Shown: positions 46,551-59,690, counted from the first letter of the stretch. The stretch: 64,000 nt of DNA from Annona cherimola (GCA_030490835.1 CM059972.1:4866264-4930263), one strand, 5' to 3'. Numbers and translations: made by a program. The notes: a model not told the origin generated them from the sequence alone.

Positions 46551-48670
46551 ATATAATTGATGAAATAGATTTTTTTAATAATCATCAAGATTTTAAAAGT
46601 AAAAGAATTGAAGCGAACGCATTTAATTAATATATTATGGTGTATTCTTGCTAAATAAATAATGTGAAACGTCTTAGATGCATTGAATTTAATGACTGAA
46701 AACAGTCAAAGCAGTTGGATTTAGTTGGAATCATAATGACCGTCTCTCACCAATCCCGCAGCACGGCCCGCATATTATGACTTTGCTTTGCTCTTGACTT
46801 GTGTAGTGTGAGGTAATATTAATGGTCCGATCTTTTGGTTGTCCACGTGAAATGCGTGAGCCTTTGTTTAAGGATCTTGTCATTTACTCATTCCATGCTA
46901 TGATAATATTTTACTATGAGTCTATGACTCATGATTGGCTATTTTACCAACCAACGATGCAGTTTCTTCCTCGGTTTTAATTTTGCATAATTGCTAATTA
47001 GTACATGCGTTTTGAGTAATTGTGAAATAAGCACCCTGAATTGTTGCTCTTTCGATGATGAAACAAAAGGATTTAAAATAATTTCAGTAGTTTAAACTCT
47101 GAGATTGTTTTTGATTGACTTCATGCATAATTGTTACACCCAATCTTAATTTACAATAGGATTTTTACAAATATGTCTGCAGAGTTTTGCCGATATTACA
47201 TCTATGTTTTCAAATTTTTAAATATTACAAATATGCCTATAAAGTTATGCACAAGTTGCAAACACATCCCCTTTTGACTATTTGCCACAATGTCATGAGA
47301 TGAGTAGTAAATTATTTTTTCTATATTACAAAATTACCCTACCTGAAATGATGATATCCCCAAAATACAAAAAACCATCATATATCTACTTGCATTGTTC
47401 ACATGACACTAAAATAATCTCAAAATGATGCCTCTACTTAGATGACTCTAAATATGCAAATGAAAAATTATCATTTCAGCAGGGGGTAAATTTAATATAG
47501 AGAAATTATTTACTGCTCAGCTCACGGCGTTTTAACAAGCCATTAAAAGGGGATATGCTTGCAATTTGCGCATAACTTTGTAAGCATATTTGTAATATTT
47601 GGAAATTCAAAAAACTGAATGTAATATGGGTGAAACTTTGTAGATATATTTGTAAAAATTCCTTTAAAATATCTCATTTTCATCTAATTTTATAAATCAA
47701 GCCCACGAATTCTTACAAATTTTATTAAAGCCCGTAAATCTTATAAATTCTTTAATATTATTAAGGAAGAGACTAAAGCTCATCACTCAGAAAACACAAT
47801 TCTAACATGTGGGATGACAAACCACCTATCACGGGATCGGAAATGCTGACTGGAGCGTGCCATGGTAACTCCCCAACTAACCAAGCTGCATTCAATTAGC
47901 ACCCATTTTAAAATAGAAAGAGAAAGGTTCAAAGTAAAAATAATTATCTTACACAAGGGGAAAATATGAATATACAAAGGTGTTGCACTCTTACATTGGG
48001 TGCACCTATTGAAATGAGCCTCACATTAAAATTTAACCATTACTGTGCTTTTAAAATTATTTATTTTATCAAGGTATCAAAATCAGCTGCACCGAAATCT
48101 CTGACCGGTAACATTTGCCTAGACACAGACATTCATATCTAATTGAAAAACACTTAGATCTCAAGCGCATTAGCATGACATAATATTTTATAAAATTATT
48201 TACCCATATAGGAATTGCGCTTCATGCAGTTTAGATGTTGTATTAATAGTTTCAAAATTAGCATGTCAATCAAACAATTATATTATATTAATTAAACATG
48301 TGATCTTCAGGCCATGTATATATTTATTTTAATAAACTTAGTATATTATGGTTAAATAAATAATAATAATAATAATAATAATAAATACAAGACATAGATG
48401 GGATTTTCATCTCACCATCTAATCTCATTTGTTCACATTTAAGATGAGATAAGAATTGAATGAAAATTTTTATTTTTCATAAATACTTTTGTCGTACTCA
48501 AAATATTTTTTTAATATTTTTTTTCCCTTTTCAATGCAACTTTTCTAATGTCAACATTTAATAACATCTTTTCTATCTTACATCTTCGGCTCATCTAAGT
48601 GGGAACAATTATTAACTACTTTGGGAAAAACATAAATTGTGCGTTTGCTAACATGTGAAAGTAACATTTG
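46551..48670. other. Intergenic DNA including a TTTGCAAATA-type fold-back repeat
   Basis: About 47157-47665 is a fold-back repeat: AGGATTTTTACAAATATGTC on the left is mirrored by GATATATTTGTAAAAATTCC on the right, with inner GGGGATGTG/AAGGGGATATG arms. The rest has no feature; a GC-richer stretch near 46730-46800 has no coding frame. An (AAT)n microsatellite lies at 48360-48384. Confidence 0.5.
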
Positions 48671-48671
48671 A

Positions 48672-48921
48672 AGGTAAAAGCCTCGGTGGTACGCATGTCT
48701 ACCCCTCTTATTGGGCACCTTGCGTTCGAAACTCACCAGCAGCCTGTTATAAGGAAATTTGTGGTGGCGTAATTTCTCTCTAATTTTAGGAAAGACTGTA
48801 AGGATAAATAAGGAAAATAATGATAAGATATTTATAGAATATTGATAGGAAATAGTAAGATTGTCTCATAACCTGAATGTAATACTAATTTTGATAATGT
48901 AATATATAAATACCATAAAAA
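48672..48921 (+). mobile_element. Probable tRNA-derived SINE
   Basis: An A-box-like GCCTCGGTGGTACGC and a B-box-like GCGTTCGAAACTC lie about 40 bp apart, followed by an unrelated body and a short A-run end at 48914-48920. No clear target duplication. The spacing fits a Pol III promoter but the fold is not that of a functional tRNA. Confidence 0.5.
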
Positions 48922-49067
48922 AATTCAACCGTTTCCATGCACCTTTTAGTACGATTTGATATCTTAATTATGTGACCATCATATCTTTTGTTATTATATA
49001 TATTCTAACTATTTTTCATGCAATTATCCTATCTACTATAAATTTCTTTTATTTACTTCTAATACTT

Positions 49068-49455
49068 GAGTCGTGTTTATATACGACTTAGTCGTATATT
49101 GGATTATATATAATATTTATTTTTTTATTTGTTATTTGTTTTAGTGTTTTCATGAATATGTTTTAAAAAATGTATTTAACTTATATATCAAGTTTTACCA
49201 TTTTATAATTTTTTATATTTTAAAAATCATCAATTTTATGGGTATTTCAGTCAATTTTACCCCTTAAAAAATTAGTTTTTAAAAATTAAAAATAACTATG
49301 TACAAATATTATAAAATGATAATAGTTGATAGTTTGATTAAATACATTTACAAAAGCGTGTTTATAAAGAAAAAATCAAAAAAATAAGTCAAAAAATAAA
49401 AAATAAATATTGTATAAATAGCCTATATACGATGAGTCGCAAATAATCAAGGCTC
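49068..49455. repeat. Fold-back MITE with near-perfect 9-bp target duplication
   Basis: Tips GAGTCGTGTTTATATACGAC and, complementary, GAGCCTTGATTATTTGCGAC. The 9-mers CTAATACTT (49059-49067) and CTAATTATT (49456-49464) match at 7 of 9. The inner stem holds ATCAAGTTTTACCATTTT and related strings shared with the other fold-back copies, while the tips are unique to this copy. Confidence 0.75.
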
Positions 49456-49464
49456 CTAATTATT

Positions 49465-51388
49465 ACCCTATGTTATATATTTCTTTGACTTTTGAAAAAT
49501 TATCTTATCTTCACTTTTTTACTTTTACTTTTATACAAATATTTTTTTTGGTCACGATAAGAAAAATATTTTGTTTGAAAATACGTAAAAAGTAAAAAAA
49601 AAAGCACTCATTATCGAAAAATACATAATTTAACATTTTAATTACTTAACTATTCTACTCATAATATTACATCTTTTAATTATTCTTATACATCTTTTGA
49701 TACAATTACTAAATTGTTTTAACTTTGAATTGATTCCTCCTTATGTTACTGTTACCATTTCATATTGATATATTTTTTTTCAAGATTATTTACATTTTAC
49801 TTTCCTCCTTTTTATCCTCCCTCTTCCTTTTGCTCTGACGATTTGCACCTACACGGACGCTATCACACTAACCATTCATTGATGACCCTAGCCAGTGGTG
49901 ATGCATGTGCCGGTCCACCAATGGCAGATTGTACCGGTAGCCAACTGGGGCCATTTTCTGTAGCAGTTCACAGGGCATAACATATGTGGATGTAGACCTT
50001 ACATAGTGGATGGATGTTTATGGAGGCGATATTGAATGGTTCATGTGCAAGTGTTCCACGCTGTACAAAATTTTTAGATGAATCTGTATTTGAGATAGAA
50101 ATGTAATAATGTATATTAGAAATGAGTAAAATAGTAAATAATTTATGTGCGCCTGTTCCAAATCATATAAAATGTTTAGATGAATCTGTATTTAGTATGA
50201 GAATATAATAACGTGTATTAAAAATGAGTAAAGTTATGTTAGAATTTTAAAAAGTTGGCTTGAGAATTGAAAAAACATTTTGTGAATAGTGATACATATT
50301 CAATTTGGAAACCTCGTATGGTTTGAAACAGGTCCTAGATGTCAAATCAACTTTCTAAAGATAAATTTTATCCCATTTTTGCTGAATTTGGTCGGTTGTT
50401 GGGCTTAAGTCAATTACATGTGCATTGGTTGGGTTAAAATATGTCAACCAACGTTTTTTAATGAAAAAATTTTCACTTTTCTTAATTACTCTATTTTTAA
50501 TTATTTTTTCTCATTTTTCTATACAAACTACATTTTTAATCATTTTTATACAACTACTCATACAACTAATCTATCTATTTTAACATTATTCTCTTTATAT
50601 CTCATCATTACTCTTATCGTATTACATTATTTTCTATCAATTTGACAACTTTTATAGTTAAAATTTTTCATCCAAAAATTTTATATCCAACCAAACACAC
50701 AAATGAAGCTAAGCATTACATTAGTTGTAATCATAATTTTACTTCTAATGCATGTGTTGGTCCACTAATAGCAAATTTTTACCAGTTCCCTACGCCACTC
50801 ATAGCCATTTGTTGTGGAACAGCTTTTCTTAAACCCTTCATCTATGTAACTTCATCCGTTTTTAATTTTTTAATGGTCGATGAAAAATTCATTTTTTGTA
50901 TTTAGCATTGTTATTATTATCATGAAAACTTTTTTTATTTATTTAGCATAACTGAATATAGGCCCCATCTATTAAGGCGTAGAATCAATACAAGAAAATA
51001 ATTTAATACTAAATATCAATTTTTAAGTAGTATTTTCAACATCTAAACTATTTAAAATATTATTACTAAGTAGATAAATGATTCTATAAAGTTTTATTGC
51101 ATTCTAATACATATGGAAATAAATTTAAGCATTTTCCTTTATTTACACATGAATATAACTATTTTTAGTAAATGTGGCTTATTTACATATTGAATTTGGA
51201 TGAAATTTGATATTTTAACTAAACAAATAATGTTAAATATAGTGAATAGCTTAAATTTTGTATCAATTATCAACGTTTAAAAAATGGAGGCAGTGCCCTT
51301 ATTTGATGCAACAGAGCACATGGAATGTTTGGATACAGACTGCATAAGGGGATACGTGAGTGCGACCGATGTTAAATGTTCCAACTAA
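49465..51388. other. Intergenic DNA with a degraded MITE, no gene
   Basis: About 50410-50702 is a Tourist-like MITE ending CCAACCAAACACAC with decayed left end. About 50950-51260 is a copy of the dispersed repeat mentioned elsewhere. No coding exon is recognised. Confidence 0.45.
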
Positions 51389-51654
51389 GGGTGTGTTTGG
51401 GAATAGATAAAATTTTTGATGAAAAATTTTAAAAAGTAAAAATTGTCAAATGATATGATATGATAGGAGTAATGATGAGTAGTAAAGATGATAAAATTAA
51501 AATAGATAGATTAGTTGTGTGGGTAGTTGTGTAGAAAAGATTGAAAAGTAGGATAGTTGTATAAGAAAACATGGAAAAATAATTAAAAAATATGATAGTT
51601 GTGGAGATTGAAAAGTTTTAACTTGACATTTTTTAATCATTGCCAAACATACCC
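51389..51654. mobile_element. Tourist-like MITE with TAA duplication
   Basis: Ends GGGTGTGTTTGGGAATAG and GCCAAACATACCC are inverted repeats; TAA is duplicated at 51386-51388 and 51655-51657. About 266 bp, in the opposite orientation to the copy at 1447-1724. Confidence 0.9.
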
Positions 51655-51745
51655 TAAATCCGAAATCAACATTCAAAAATGAATGTCATTGCATTTTTTA
51701 GCTAAGTTAGTCAGTTTTCAAGTAAATTTGACTACATTTGGCACC

Positions 51746-52080
51746 AAATAAAGCTAAGTGTCAACCAACCGAGCCGTGGTCGGTTGGTCAGCGCGGGCGT
51801 CATGGAATCTGTGTAGTGCTGGGTCGTGGGTTCGAATCCCGCATTTGGGATTTCGGCCAAAAATGAGAAATGAGGAAAAAATTATTAGCGGGAGCTGTGG
51901 TCTTCCGTCCGGTTGTTTGTGGGAGCAATGGTCTTCCGTTTGGTTGTTGGAAGTTGTGTCTTCCTGATTATTTGGTGGAGCAGTGTCTTCAGATTTGTAA
52001 GAATGTCTCAAGCTTTCAGTGTAATATGTGTTGAGATGTATGTAAATATATTCCAATAAAAAAAATAAAGCTAAGTGTCA
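51746..52080 (+). mobile_element. tRNA-derived SINE, complete, 18-bp target duplication
   Basis: The SINE is 51764-52062. It has an A-box-like GGTTGGTCAGCGCGGG (about 51782-51797) and a B box GGTTCGAATCCC (51829-51840). The tRNA-unrelated body ends TGTGTTGAGATGTATGTAAA then an A-rich end. AAATAAAGCTAAGTGTCA is duplicated exactly at 51746-51763 and 52063-52080. A second copy of the family is at 63059-63382. Confidence 0.92.
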
Positions 52081-53470
52081 CATTAATCACAGTTAAAGCT
52101 TTATTATTATCCACAGTCAAATTTATTAGTAATATTAAACATAACCTTTTTAATTGTACTTGATGTAAAAACTGGTTATGTTTGACCAAAAAAAACCGCT
52201 TGCAAGTAATTAAGTATTCATAGATCGAAAAATAATTAAATACAGTCAAATATATGAAATAAAATTATGGTAGTGTGAAATGAAAAAAATAAGATCCTAA
52301 ATAAAAATTTATGACAATATTGATAAGTACGGACAAAAAGAAAGGTGAATGAAATAAAAAGGTAAAAACAAATTAGAAAGAAAAGTTTTGAAAATGTCAG
52401 AGTATGATGCGTAATATAATAAAAATATGTAGCAATAATAAAAATTTAAAGTAGTTAATGTGCTAAATATTAAATTATATCAAACGATGCTTATAAGATG
52501 AAATGGAAAATTATTTCTCCGTTTTATCAAATGCCTAGCGGTAATTGGAAAAAAAGATAATCAAATAACGATGGGAGGGGAAATGCCAGCCGCGAGGGGC
52601 GTTGTCTGATTTAATCGGGTGAGTGGTGACAACTGACAAGAACGTATTTTGGACATTCAAGTCCACTTTTTGTAAAGCTTGTAGGTGAGCGAAAGACCCC
52701 AGAAAATCGTATTTTGGACATTCAAGTCCACTTTTTGTAAAGCTTTTAGGTGAGCGAAAGACCACAGAAAATCAGCAGCTGTCTGGTCTTGGTCTCGCCC
52801 TTTTCACCGAAATGAACGACCAAGAATCGATGCCCTGCCACTTCCATTTCATTTTCAGGGTTTCTGTTGTGAACGTACACGTGACAATACCAAAGTCCGG
52901 ATGTGGTGGGCAGTCTGCCAGAAAACCCAATATCAGGCCAGTCCTTTTGGTGGGCCCCATGAAAAATAATGCATTTATGTGCAGAGTGGAATTTACAAAA
53001 TAGGCACTGTGACTGTGATGGTTGTGCACGTTTCTGCATTAGCACCTATAATTAATCTGTGGTTAATAAGATTTATTTTGTAACATTTTAAAGCGAGTTA
53101 CCCTTCAGTGAAAAGTCAACATTTATATAATCTCATCTATTTTTTCCACTTAGATGTATTTCCAATATTTAAATTGTCTAAAATGTTATTATTATATAGA
53201 TAAATAATTCTATAATTAGATTCAAATTCATAAGTGAACAGACGTAAGCATTCTTTATGATTTAAACATGAATATGTGTTTTTAAGCAAGTATGGCTCAT
53301 GCATCTTTGATTTGAATGAACCTTGATATCCTAGTTGACCTGCAATGCTAAATATGATAAATGAAATAGAATTCTAATTAATCATAGAGGTGAGAAAATA
53401 AATTGAGTTACATGAAAGTAACTCTTTTTAAGCTTAGATGTTTTGTAAGAGAACTGATTCAATGCACCAT
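52081..53470. other. Intergenic DNA with a GC-richer island and a 65-bp duplication
   Basis: About 52643-52772 holds two tandem copies (period 65 bp) of a unit starting CGTATTTTGGACATTCAAGT. The region up to about 53000 is GC-richer than its surroundings, but both strands give only short frames without recognisable domains. About 53110-53370 is a copy of the dispersed repeat. Confidence 0.45.
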
Positions 53471-53474
53471 CGTG

Positions 53475-53740
53475 GAAAACTCCTTTTTTATAAGATTGCT
53501 AATATAGTTATATTAATCTATAAATCAAATTTTATCATTTTTAGATATATATTTTTTGATTTTTTAAAAACAAGGATACTTTAACCATTTTTAGGTGACT
53601 AAAATACCCCTATTTATAAAAAATTAAAAATTATATATTTATATATCTCCAAAAATTGCAAAACTTAAAATATAAGTTAAATGCACTGAAATTAACAATT
53701 TCATAAAATGAGATTTTACACCCTGGTGCATTGAATTAGT
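53475..53740. repeat. Fold-back repeat with TTCAATGCACC tips
   Basis: Left tip GAACTGATTCAATGCACC pairs with the right tip complement GAACTAATTCAATGCACC. The stem includes ACTTTAACCATTTTTAGGTG at the centre, like the copy at 37.3 kb. Exact boundaries and target duplication are ambiguous. Confidence 0.6.
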
Positions 53741-54551
53741 TCTACATTTGTAAGTGGACAAATAATTTTATAAAATATTATATTATAATTAGTATGTGAA
53801 TGAATATAAACATTTTTTTACAACGTAAATATGATATGTATTTCTAAGCAAATGTGGCCACTTGCATATTTGATTTAAATGAAACTTAGTATCTTAGCTC
53901 AAATGATGTTGCTAAATACAGTATAAAAATGAATTGAGTTACATGAAATTAACTCTTTTAAAACTTAGATTGTTTATTTATATGAAAAGACTCTTTTAAA
54001 GATTATTTTCTCAAAAAAAGCCATAAATAACTCACTTTATGTAAAATTAACTCTCTAAAGCTTAGACAATTTTTTTAGAAATGTCAAAATAGCAATTCAT
54101 ATTTTTACAAAGTTAAACTGCTTAGTTTGAACATATCTCATAATTTTGGTGTTTAATAAATAATTTTAAATCCACGATGATGAGATTCAAGTTTAATTAT
54201 CCATGTCATGTCGCATCATTTTATTACTTTTTAAAAATTTTCCTACAACATTTTTCTCATTAACAAACAGACTTTAAGATACGTTTGGCATTCGGCAAAA
54301 AATTAAAAAGCTTTCTTATTATTTTCTACCCAATTTCTAATATTTATTTAATGTTCTAACTATCTGATATCTTTATATTTCAATTAGTTTTGTATATTTT
54401 GACAAACATATATTACCTATTTTATTTTTATTTTCTTTATTCCTTGTCATTACCACTATCTTATAATATCACTATACTGCTTTTAAAAAAAATTTCTCAA
54501 AATTATTTACACTTATGTTTTAAACCTATCTTCTTTTTCTTGTTTGTAAAT

Positions 54552-54843
54552 AACATTAGTAAGGGACACGTCTGGCACCACAACGCCTTGGAACGCATGT
54601 TGGGCAAACATGTACAAGTTAGTAGGTTTGAAACCCACTATCCTCATTTATTGGGGGATTTTTATATATTCATTTGTATATGCCTTTCTGGTGATGTGAG
54701 TATTTGTGAAGATATTTATAAAAATATCCTTTCATGATAAGGATTATTAATGAACCTGATTTATAATATCAAATGTCCCTATGTATATAAAATCAAATGT
54801 CATTATGCATATAATGCTAATAAAAAAAACATTAGTAAGGGAC
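54552..54843 (+). mobile_element. tRNA-derived SINE with 16-bp target duplication
   Basis: The insert is 54568-54827 with a B box GGTTTGAAACCC (about 54626-54636) and an A-run end. AACATTAGTAAGGGAC is duplicated exactly at 54552-54567 and 54828-54843. The body differs from that of the SINE at 51764, so it is a different family. Confidence 0.88.
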
Positions 54844-56467
54844 TGACCGGGACCGAAGTCAAGCGAACTCGATTTAGAACCCCACCGACCCGGTAGTAGC
54901 ACACGTGTTACACGCAAGGAATCTCTAACGTGCATGCCCAGTTGACACGTGAAAGGCATGGGGGCGGGGGGGCGGGCGTGGAAAGCCAATCCACCCACAG
55001 CACACAGTGATTCTCTTTGGAATACAAGCAACGCTAGCCATCTTTTTTGTCCCTTTTCCTTTTCCTGCTCCTGCATGCGTTTGTTTTTGGGTGAAAAGTG
55101 AAAACGTGGGGAAGTAGAGGAAAAAACTAATCCTTTTTTACCACCTTTTATATGATTTGGCATTTTACTCATGTGATAATAATATTTTTATTGATTTTTT
55201 CACAACATGATATCTAATATTACAAACAAGTTCATTCATAGAGAAGATAAGAAGCTCTCATGTACTCTATGAGGAAAGAAAAAGTTTCTAATTTATTCTT
55301 TTTGAAGACTAAACTCTCATTTAAATTTTTGCCCTATATGAACTCAGGTGGTATGGCCTTATAGCCTTGTTCAATCAGGTACAACATGGTTCATGTAATT
55401 ATAGTACTTTTTAATCACCAACACCGCAGTCAATCAACTTTTACATTCTTGTATAAAATTATCATATCTATTTTATTTTTATTCTTTTTACTTCAATCAT
55501 TGCTACTATTATATCAACCACTCTTTAATTTTTTAAAAATTTTCTCATAAATTCTTTTCAACAAGATTTTCTAAAAAGAGTATAAACAAGAGTTAACTTT
55601 TTTTGCCCCCTTTTTCTTGCCTACTTAGCAATGAAGTGAGAAGTAAAGTGAAAAAATAATTGGAATAATATTTTTAAAAATTGGTCAGCCAAGTTTTGCG
55701 CGGTTGGTCAAGATTATGGCAAGCATGGCTAAGGTCTCATCTTCGAATTCCCTCCTTAGTATGAGAGTTTTTGTTATTGCCCTCCCTAAAAGTAAAGGCT
55801 TTATAATTCCCCTCAGTATAGGTTTTATAGATTTGCCCCCAATATAGGATTGTTTACAGAAAAATTCCCTCCAAAGTGTGGAAGTTGTAAATATGCTAAA
55901 TTATAATATTAAGTTGCCATGTCGTATAAATATCAATAAAAAATATTTTTAAAAGTGTAGGAGTAATATAATATAATAAATGTAAAGTGGAAATAATTAA
56001 ATTAGTTCATAAGAAATAATTGAAATATATGTGTGAAAATAAAAAACTTAAGATAATTACATTCTTAAAATATCAAATTAATTTTGAAAAGGTGCATGAA
56101 TAAAAAATGAGAGAGTCCCTTTTCCAGCTCCTTCCTCTATTAAAACGGAGACTACTAATAATAATCCTAATTTTTATTTTTAATATTACTTTTTATGTGC
56201 ACGATATGAATTGAGAATGAGATGAGATTAATTTTTAATATAAGTTTTTATATTTGGAATGCATAACAATTCTATTTTCCTATTTTTAGTATTAATTTTT
56301 TTCGTCTTCCAACTTCAAAGTTACTAATTTCCCGGTATCCGATGATCACTCCCACTCCAGGTCACATACCAACGCCGCGTAGTAAACGGAAGATTTGAAC
56401 ACCCGAGGAAAGTAAAAAGGGTATGGAAAGGTGACGTCGGCTATTAGCCATTAGGCGGACAAGGGGA
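54844..56467. other. Intergenic DNA with probable SINE relics
   Basis: About 55190-55330 (-) resembles the start of the SINE at 59.4 kb (ACAACATGATATCTAATATT). About 55695-55900 (+) has an A-box-like GCGGTTGGTCAAG and B-box-like ATCTTCGAATTCCC. The 141-codon frame at 54747-55172 (-) has no domain I recognise. Confidence 0.45.
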
Positions 56468-56893
56468 GAGAAAAATGGACCCCGATTCAGTGCTCCCGGG
56501 AGCTTGCGGTGCTGCATGCTCCTGGGCGCATACATATATTTTTTTTACTTTTTTTTGAAAATATTTTCATAAACATGTTAGCCCAAGTGTATTTAATATG
56601 TGTATAAATTTTTACCATTTTTGGATTATTTTAGGTATTTATTTTTTATTTTTGAAAATCAGTGGCATTTTACGTAATTTTAAATTACTAAAATGCCACC
56701 GATTTTCAAAAATAAAAAATAAATATATAAAAATCTCCAAAAATGGTAAAAATTGATATATATGTTAAATACACTTTGGTTAACATTTTTATGAAAATAT
56801 TTTCAAAAAAATATAAAAAAAATATATGTATGCGCCCGGGAGCATGCAGCACTGCACGCTCCCGGGAGCACTGAATCGGAGTCCGAGAAAAAT
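56468..56893. repeat. Fold-back MITE with CCCGGG tips and exact 9-bp target duplication
   Basis: The element is 56477-56884, a 408-bp palindrome. Tips are GGACCCCGATTCAGTGCTCC and its complement, each with an inner GCTCCCGGGAGC palindrome. At the centre, AAATGCCAC and its complement flank TTTTAAATTA. GAGAAAAAT is duplicated exactly at 56468-56476 and 56885-56893. Confidence 0.93.
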
Positions 56894-57161
56894 AGCCCAA
56901 CAATTAAAAAAGTGCAAGGAGCCCTTTTTTTTTTTTTTTATCCTGCCCTTTTGTCACGCGAGGAGCTTTATCTTTGTCGTGGGGCAAAACAACTATCTAT
57001 TCAAAGATCAAAATAATGAAAGTAATGGAAGAAAATATATTGTGGACCACTTTGATTATCTTGACGTTGATGGCTTCATTAATTTGAACTCGTGATTTGG
57101 ATAGTTCTTATCTTCATAGGGAATTTTCTATTAGCAAGGTGTAACAACATCTTTTTCTTTA
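56894..57161. other. Intergenic DNA, nothing recognised
   Basis: Short spacer between a fold-back MITE and a Tourist-like MITE. It contains a T-run at 56926-56939 and no supported feature. Confidence 0.4.
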
Positions 57162-57451
57162 AGAGTGCGTTTGACAATAATAAAAAAATGTCAAGTTAAA
57201 ATTTTTTAATATAAAAATTTTCGCTATTTGTAATATCCTATTTGTTAATTATTTCTCACATCTTCTTATATAACTAACATATTTTTCAATCATTTTTACA
57301 TAACTATCAACACAACTAATTTATGTATTTTAACTTTATTTTCTTTACTCTTCATTATTACCCCAATCATATTATATTATTTTCTTCCGATTCAAAAATT
57401 TTTATATTAAAAACTTTTCATCTAGAAGTTTTACGACTTTCTAAACATACC
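57162..57451. mobile_element. Tourist-like MITE
   Basis: Ends AGAGTGCGTTTGACAAT and CTAAACATACC with internal family motifs. TTA/TAA-type duplication is seen on both sides, but the exact boundary is ambiguous by one base. An (ATT)n microsatellite follows at about 57457-57490. Confidence 0.8.
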
Positions 57452-57456
57452 TTAAA

Positions 57457-57490
<34 letters not shown>

Positions 57491-59418
57491 TACTTATTAC
57501 ATTTTCTTTCAAAAGATTTGTATATGTCATCTTTATCATGTCAAATTTTATATTTTTAACACGATTTATAGGAGATCTTCCGGAGTGCAAAAGTAGGTTA
57601 AAAGTTAAAGCACTTGCACGTGGACATTAAAATAAGGTTAAACTCGACAAATATTATTAAAAGGATTGCTATTAAACAATTAAGGGCACGTTTGGTAATG
57701 GATAGAGTAGGAAATTAGATTTTTCTCCCTTCTACTCATTATCTCATAAATATAACTCTACTTTTTCAATTTCACCTCTATATTCAACTATACTTCCTTC
57801 TAATTATTTTATTTATTCTAACTTTACTCTTCTTATTTCATATCATTGGCAAAAACTTCAACATATTCCATTTTCACTTCTTATCTTATACCAAAATCCT
57901 ATCAAAATTTATGTTCTCAGTCGGCACCAAGACTTCACTTGGTATTAGGTGTGAGTATGCTTTTGCTTTGGACAATTTCTTTTGACTGTTCATCGTTGAA
58001 GAATATTTCGCTTTGGACAATTTATCGAGGAAGCTAATTTGAAAATGCAAATTGGCAATAATAACTACTAAAGATTTTCATTCCGCTGTAGAAAAGCAGG
58101 CATGCACCCAACTTCTCGGCATGCACTTAAACCAAATCAGTGAAAGTAAAAGCGTTTCCTGGCATGTCCCGGAGATTGAATTAAATAAAATACAATTATC
58201 AAGTGCAAATGGGACAGTAACAATGGTTTTTTTTCCTGGGACGTGAGAGAATTATTCGATATAATAAGAGTAAAATGGGAGAATAAATGTAACAATTGTT
58301 TTAGAAAATGATTGAAATATAAAAGATAGAGTGAGTAGATGGGTAAGAAATAAAATCAAAGTAGAAAAGGTACGATTATGGGTAAAATATATAAAATTAT
58401 GATAGATCGATTAGTTATATGAGAAATGTGAAAAATAACTATGAAGTATAATAATTGTATACCTAATAGTGTAAGAGAAGTTATAAATCTTTTTTTTTTT
58501 TTTTATATCCAAATACACTAGATAGATAATTAAGGATGTATTTGATAGTCTAGAAAAAAACGTGGAAAAAAAAGTTGACTAAAAAGTTTTAAATTGATAC
58601 GACTTATTTGGTATGGTGAGATGAAATGAGATGAATATGATTAAGCAAAACTAAAAATAAAATAACAATAGATATGTTAGTTGTAATGAAAACTGATTAT
58701 AATAAAAGAGTAAAAATGAAAATAAAGGTAGTCGAGTAATTAGTCATGTCGACTTTTTAGCATTTTCTATTCTCATTCTCATTTTACTTTAAACAAACAG
58801 TTCCATAAGGCAATGGTGAAATATAATATGGGTAGTCATTAGAAGTAAAATAAATAAAGTTAAAATAAATAGAGTAATTGCTTTGAAATATAAAAAAGTG
58901 ATTGTAAAGTGCCTAGTTGTATGAAAAATTATTGTAAGCTAATGATAGTTGCATGAAAAAGTGGGTGGGAAAGTTTTAAAACTATTTTCTCTTTTTTTTA
59001 CTAGGCAAACCCTTAATTTCACACATTTATATAGTACCAAACTAGGAAAATTAAGTTACCACTTGAACGACAAGTGTTTGGCGTGAGTGTATGTAGGGTG
59101 TACGTGTGGGTGTTGGAGATAAAAGATTTGCAGTTGGGTTGAAGCATTTGTTTCTTTTACCTCTCTCAGTTGCTTAATCATTCAATGTACGCGACATGGT
59201 CGAAAGTATTGAGAAAGTAAATATCTGAAAGAATAATTTCCTTTTGAAAATGAGTCAATTTGAAATATATCCACTAACTTATACTATTAATTCCATCTAT
59301 ATCCATTAAGTTTGAAGGAATTCATTTATACTCACTAACTATACTATTGATCTCATTCATACCCATTCTATCACAAACATTTTTTATAGTAATCCAATAG
59401 CGATATTATAGGTTGGAT
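57452..59418. other. Intergenic DNA with degraded MITEs, no gene
   Basis: About 57687-57910 starts GGGCACGTTTGGTAATGG and about 58545-58800 starts AAGGATGTATTTGATAG; both look like old MITEs of the Tourist or a similar type. No coding exon is recognised. Confidence 0.4.
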
Positions 59419-59690
59419 GGAGTTTTTTTTTTATTAGTAATACACAATATGACATTTGATATTACAAATCAAATCATTCATATATAAGAGATATACTAAG
59501 CTCCATAAATTCTCTTTCGGGAGACAGTTCCACCTAGAATGAAGGGAGATAAAACTCCACAAAGCCAAACTCCATGCCTAGGGGGAAATTCAAACTCTCA
59601 CAGTCAAAAAGATTTGAACTCACATCAGCACTATGGAAGCATTTGAGTGTACCAACTAGGCAGCACCAAGTTGGTGAGTAGAGTTTTTAA
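59419..59690 (-). mobile_element. Probable tRNA-derived SINE
   Basis: On the - strand a B-box-like TGAGTTCAAATCTT (about 59609-59622) lies downstream of an A-box-like TTGGTGCTGCCTAGTTGG. A T-run at its + strand left end is the expected tail. Flanking GATGGAGTTTTTT and GAGTAGAGTTTTT are a plausible decayed duplication. Confidence 0.6.

Noticed and set aside
48360..48384. (AAT)n run, and (ATT)n at 57457-57490
   Set aside because: Ordinary microsatellites; noted only as possible markers.
51764..51850. tRNA gene call from A and B boxes
   Set aside because: The acceptor and anticodon stems do not form a proper cloverleaf, and the sequence continues into a SINE body with a target duplication.
54747..55172. 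141-codon open frame on the - strand
   Set aside because: It overlaps a SINE end and its target duplication and has no recognisable domain.
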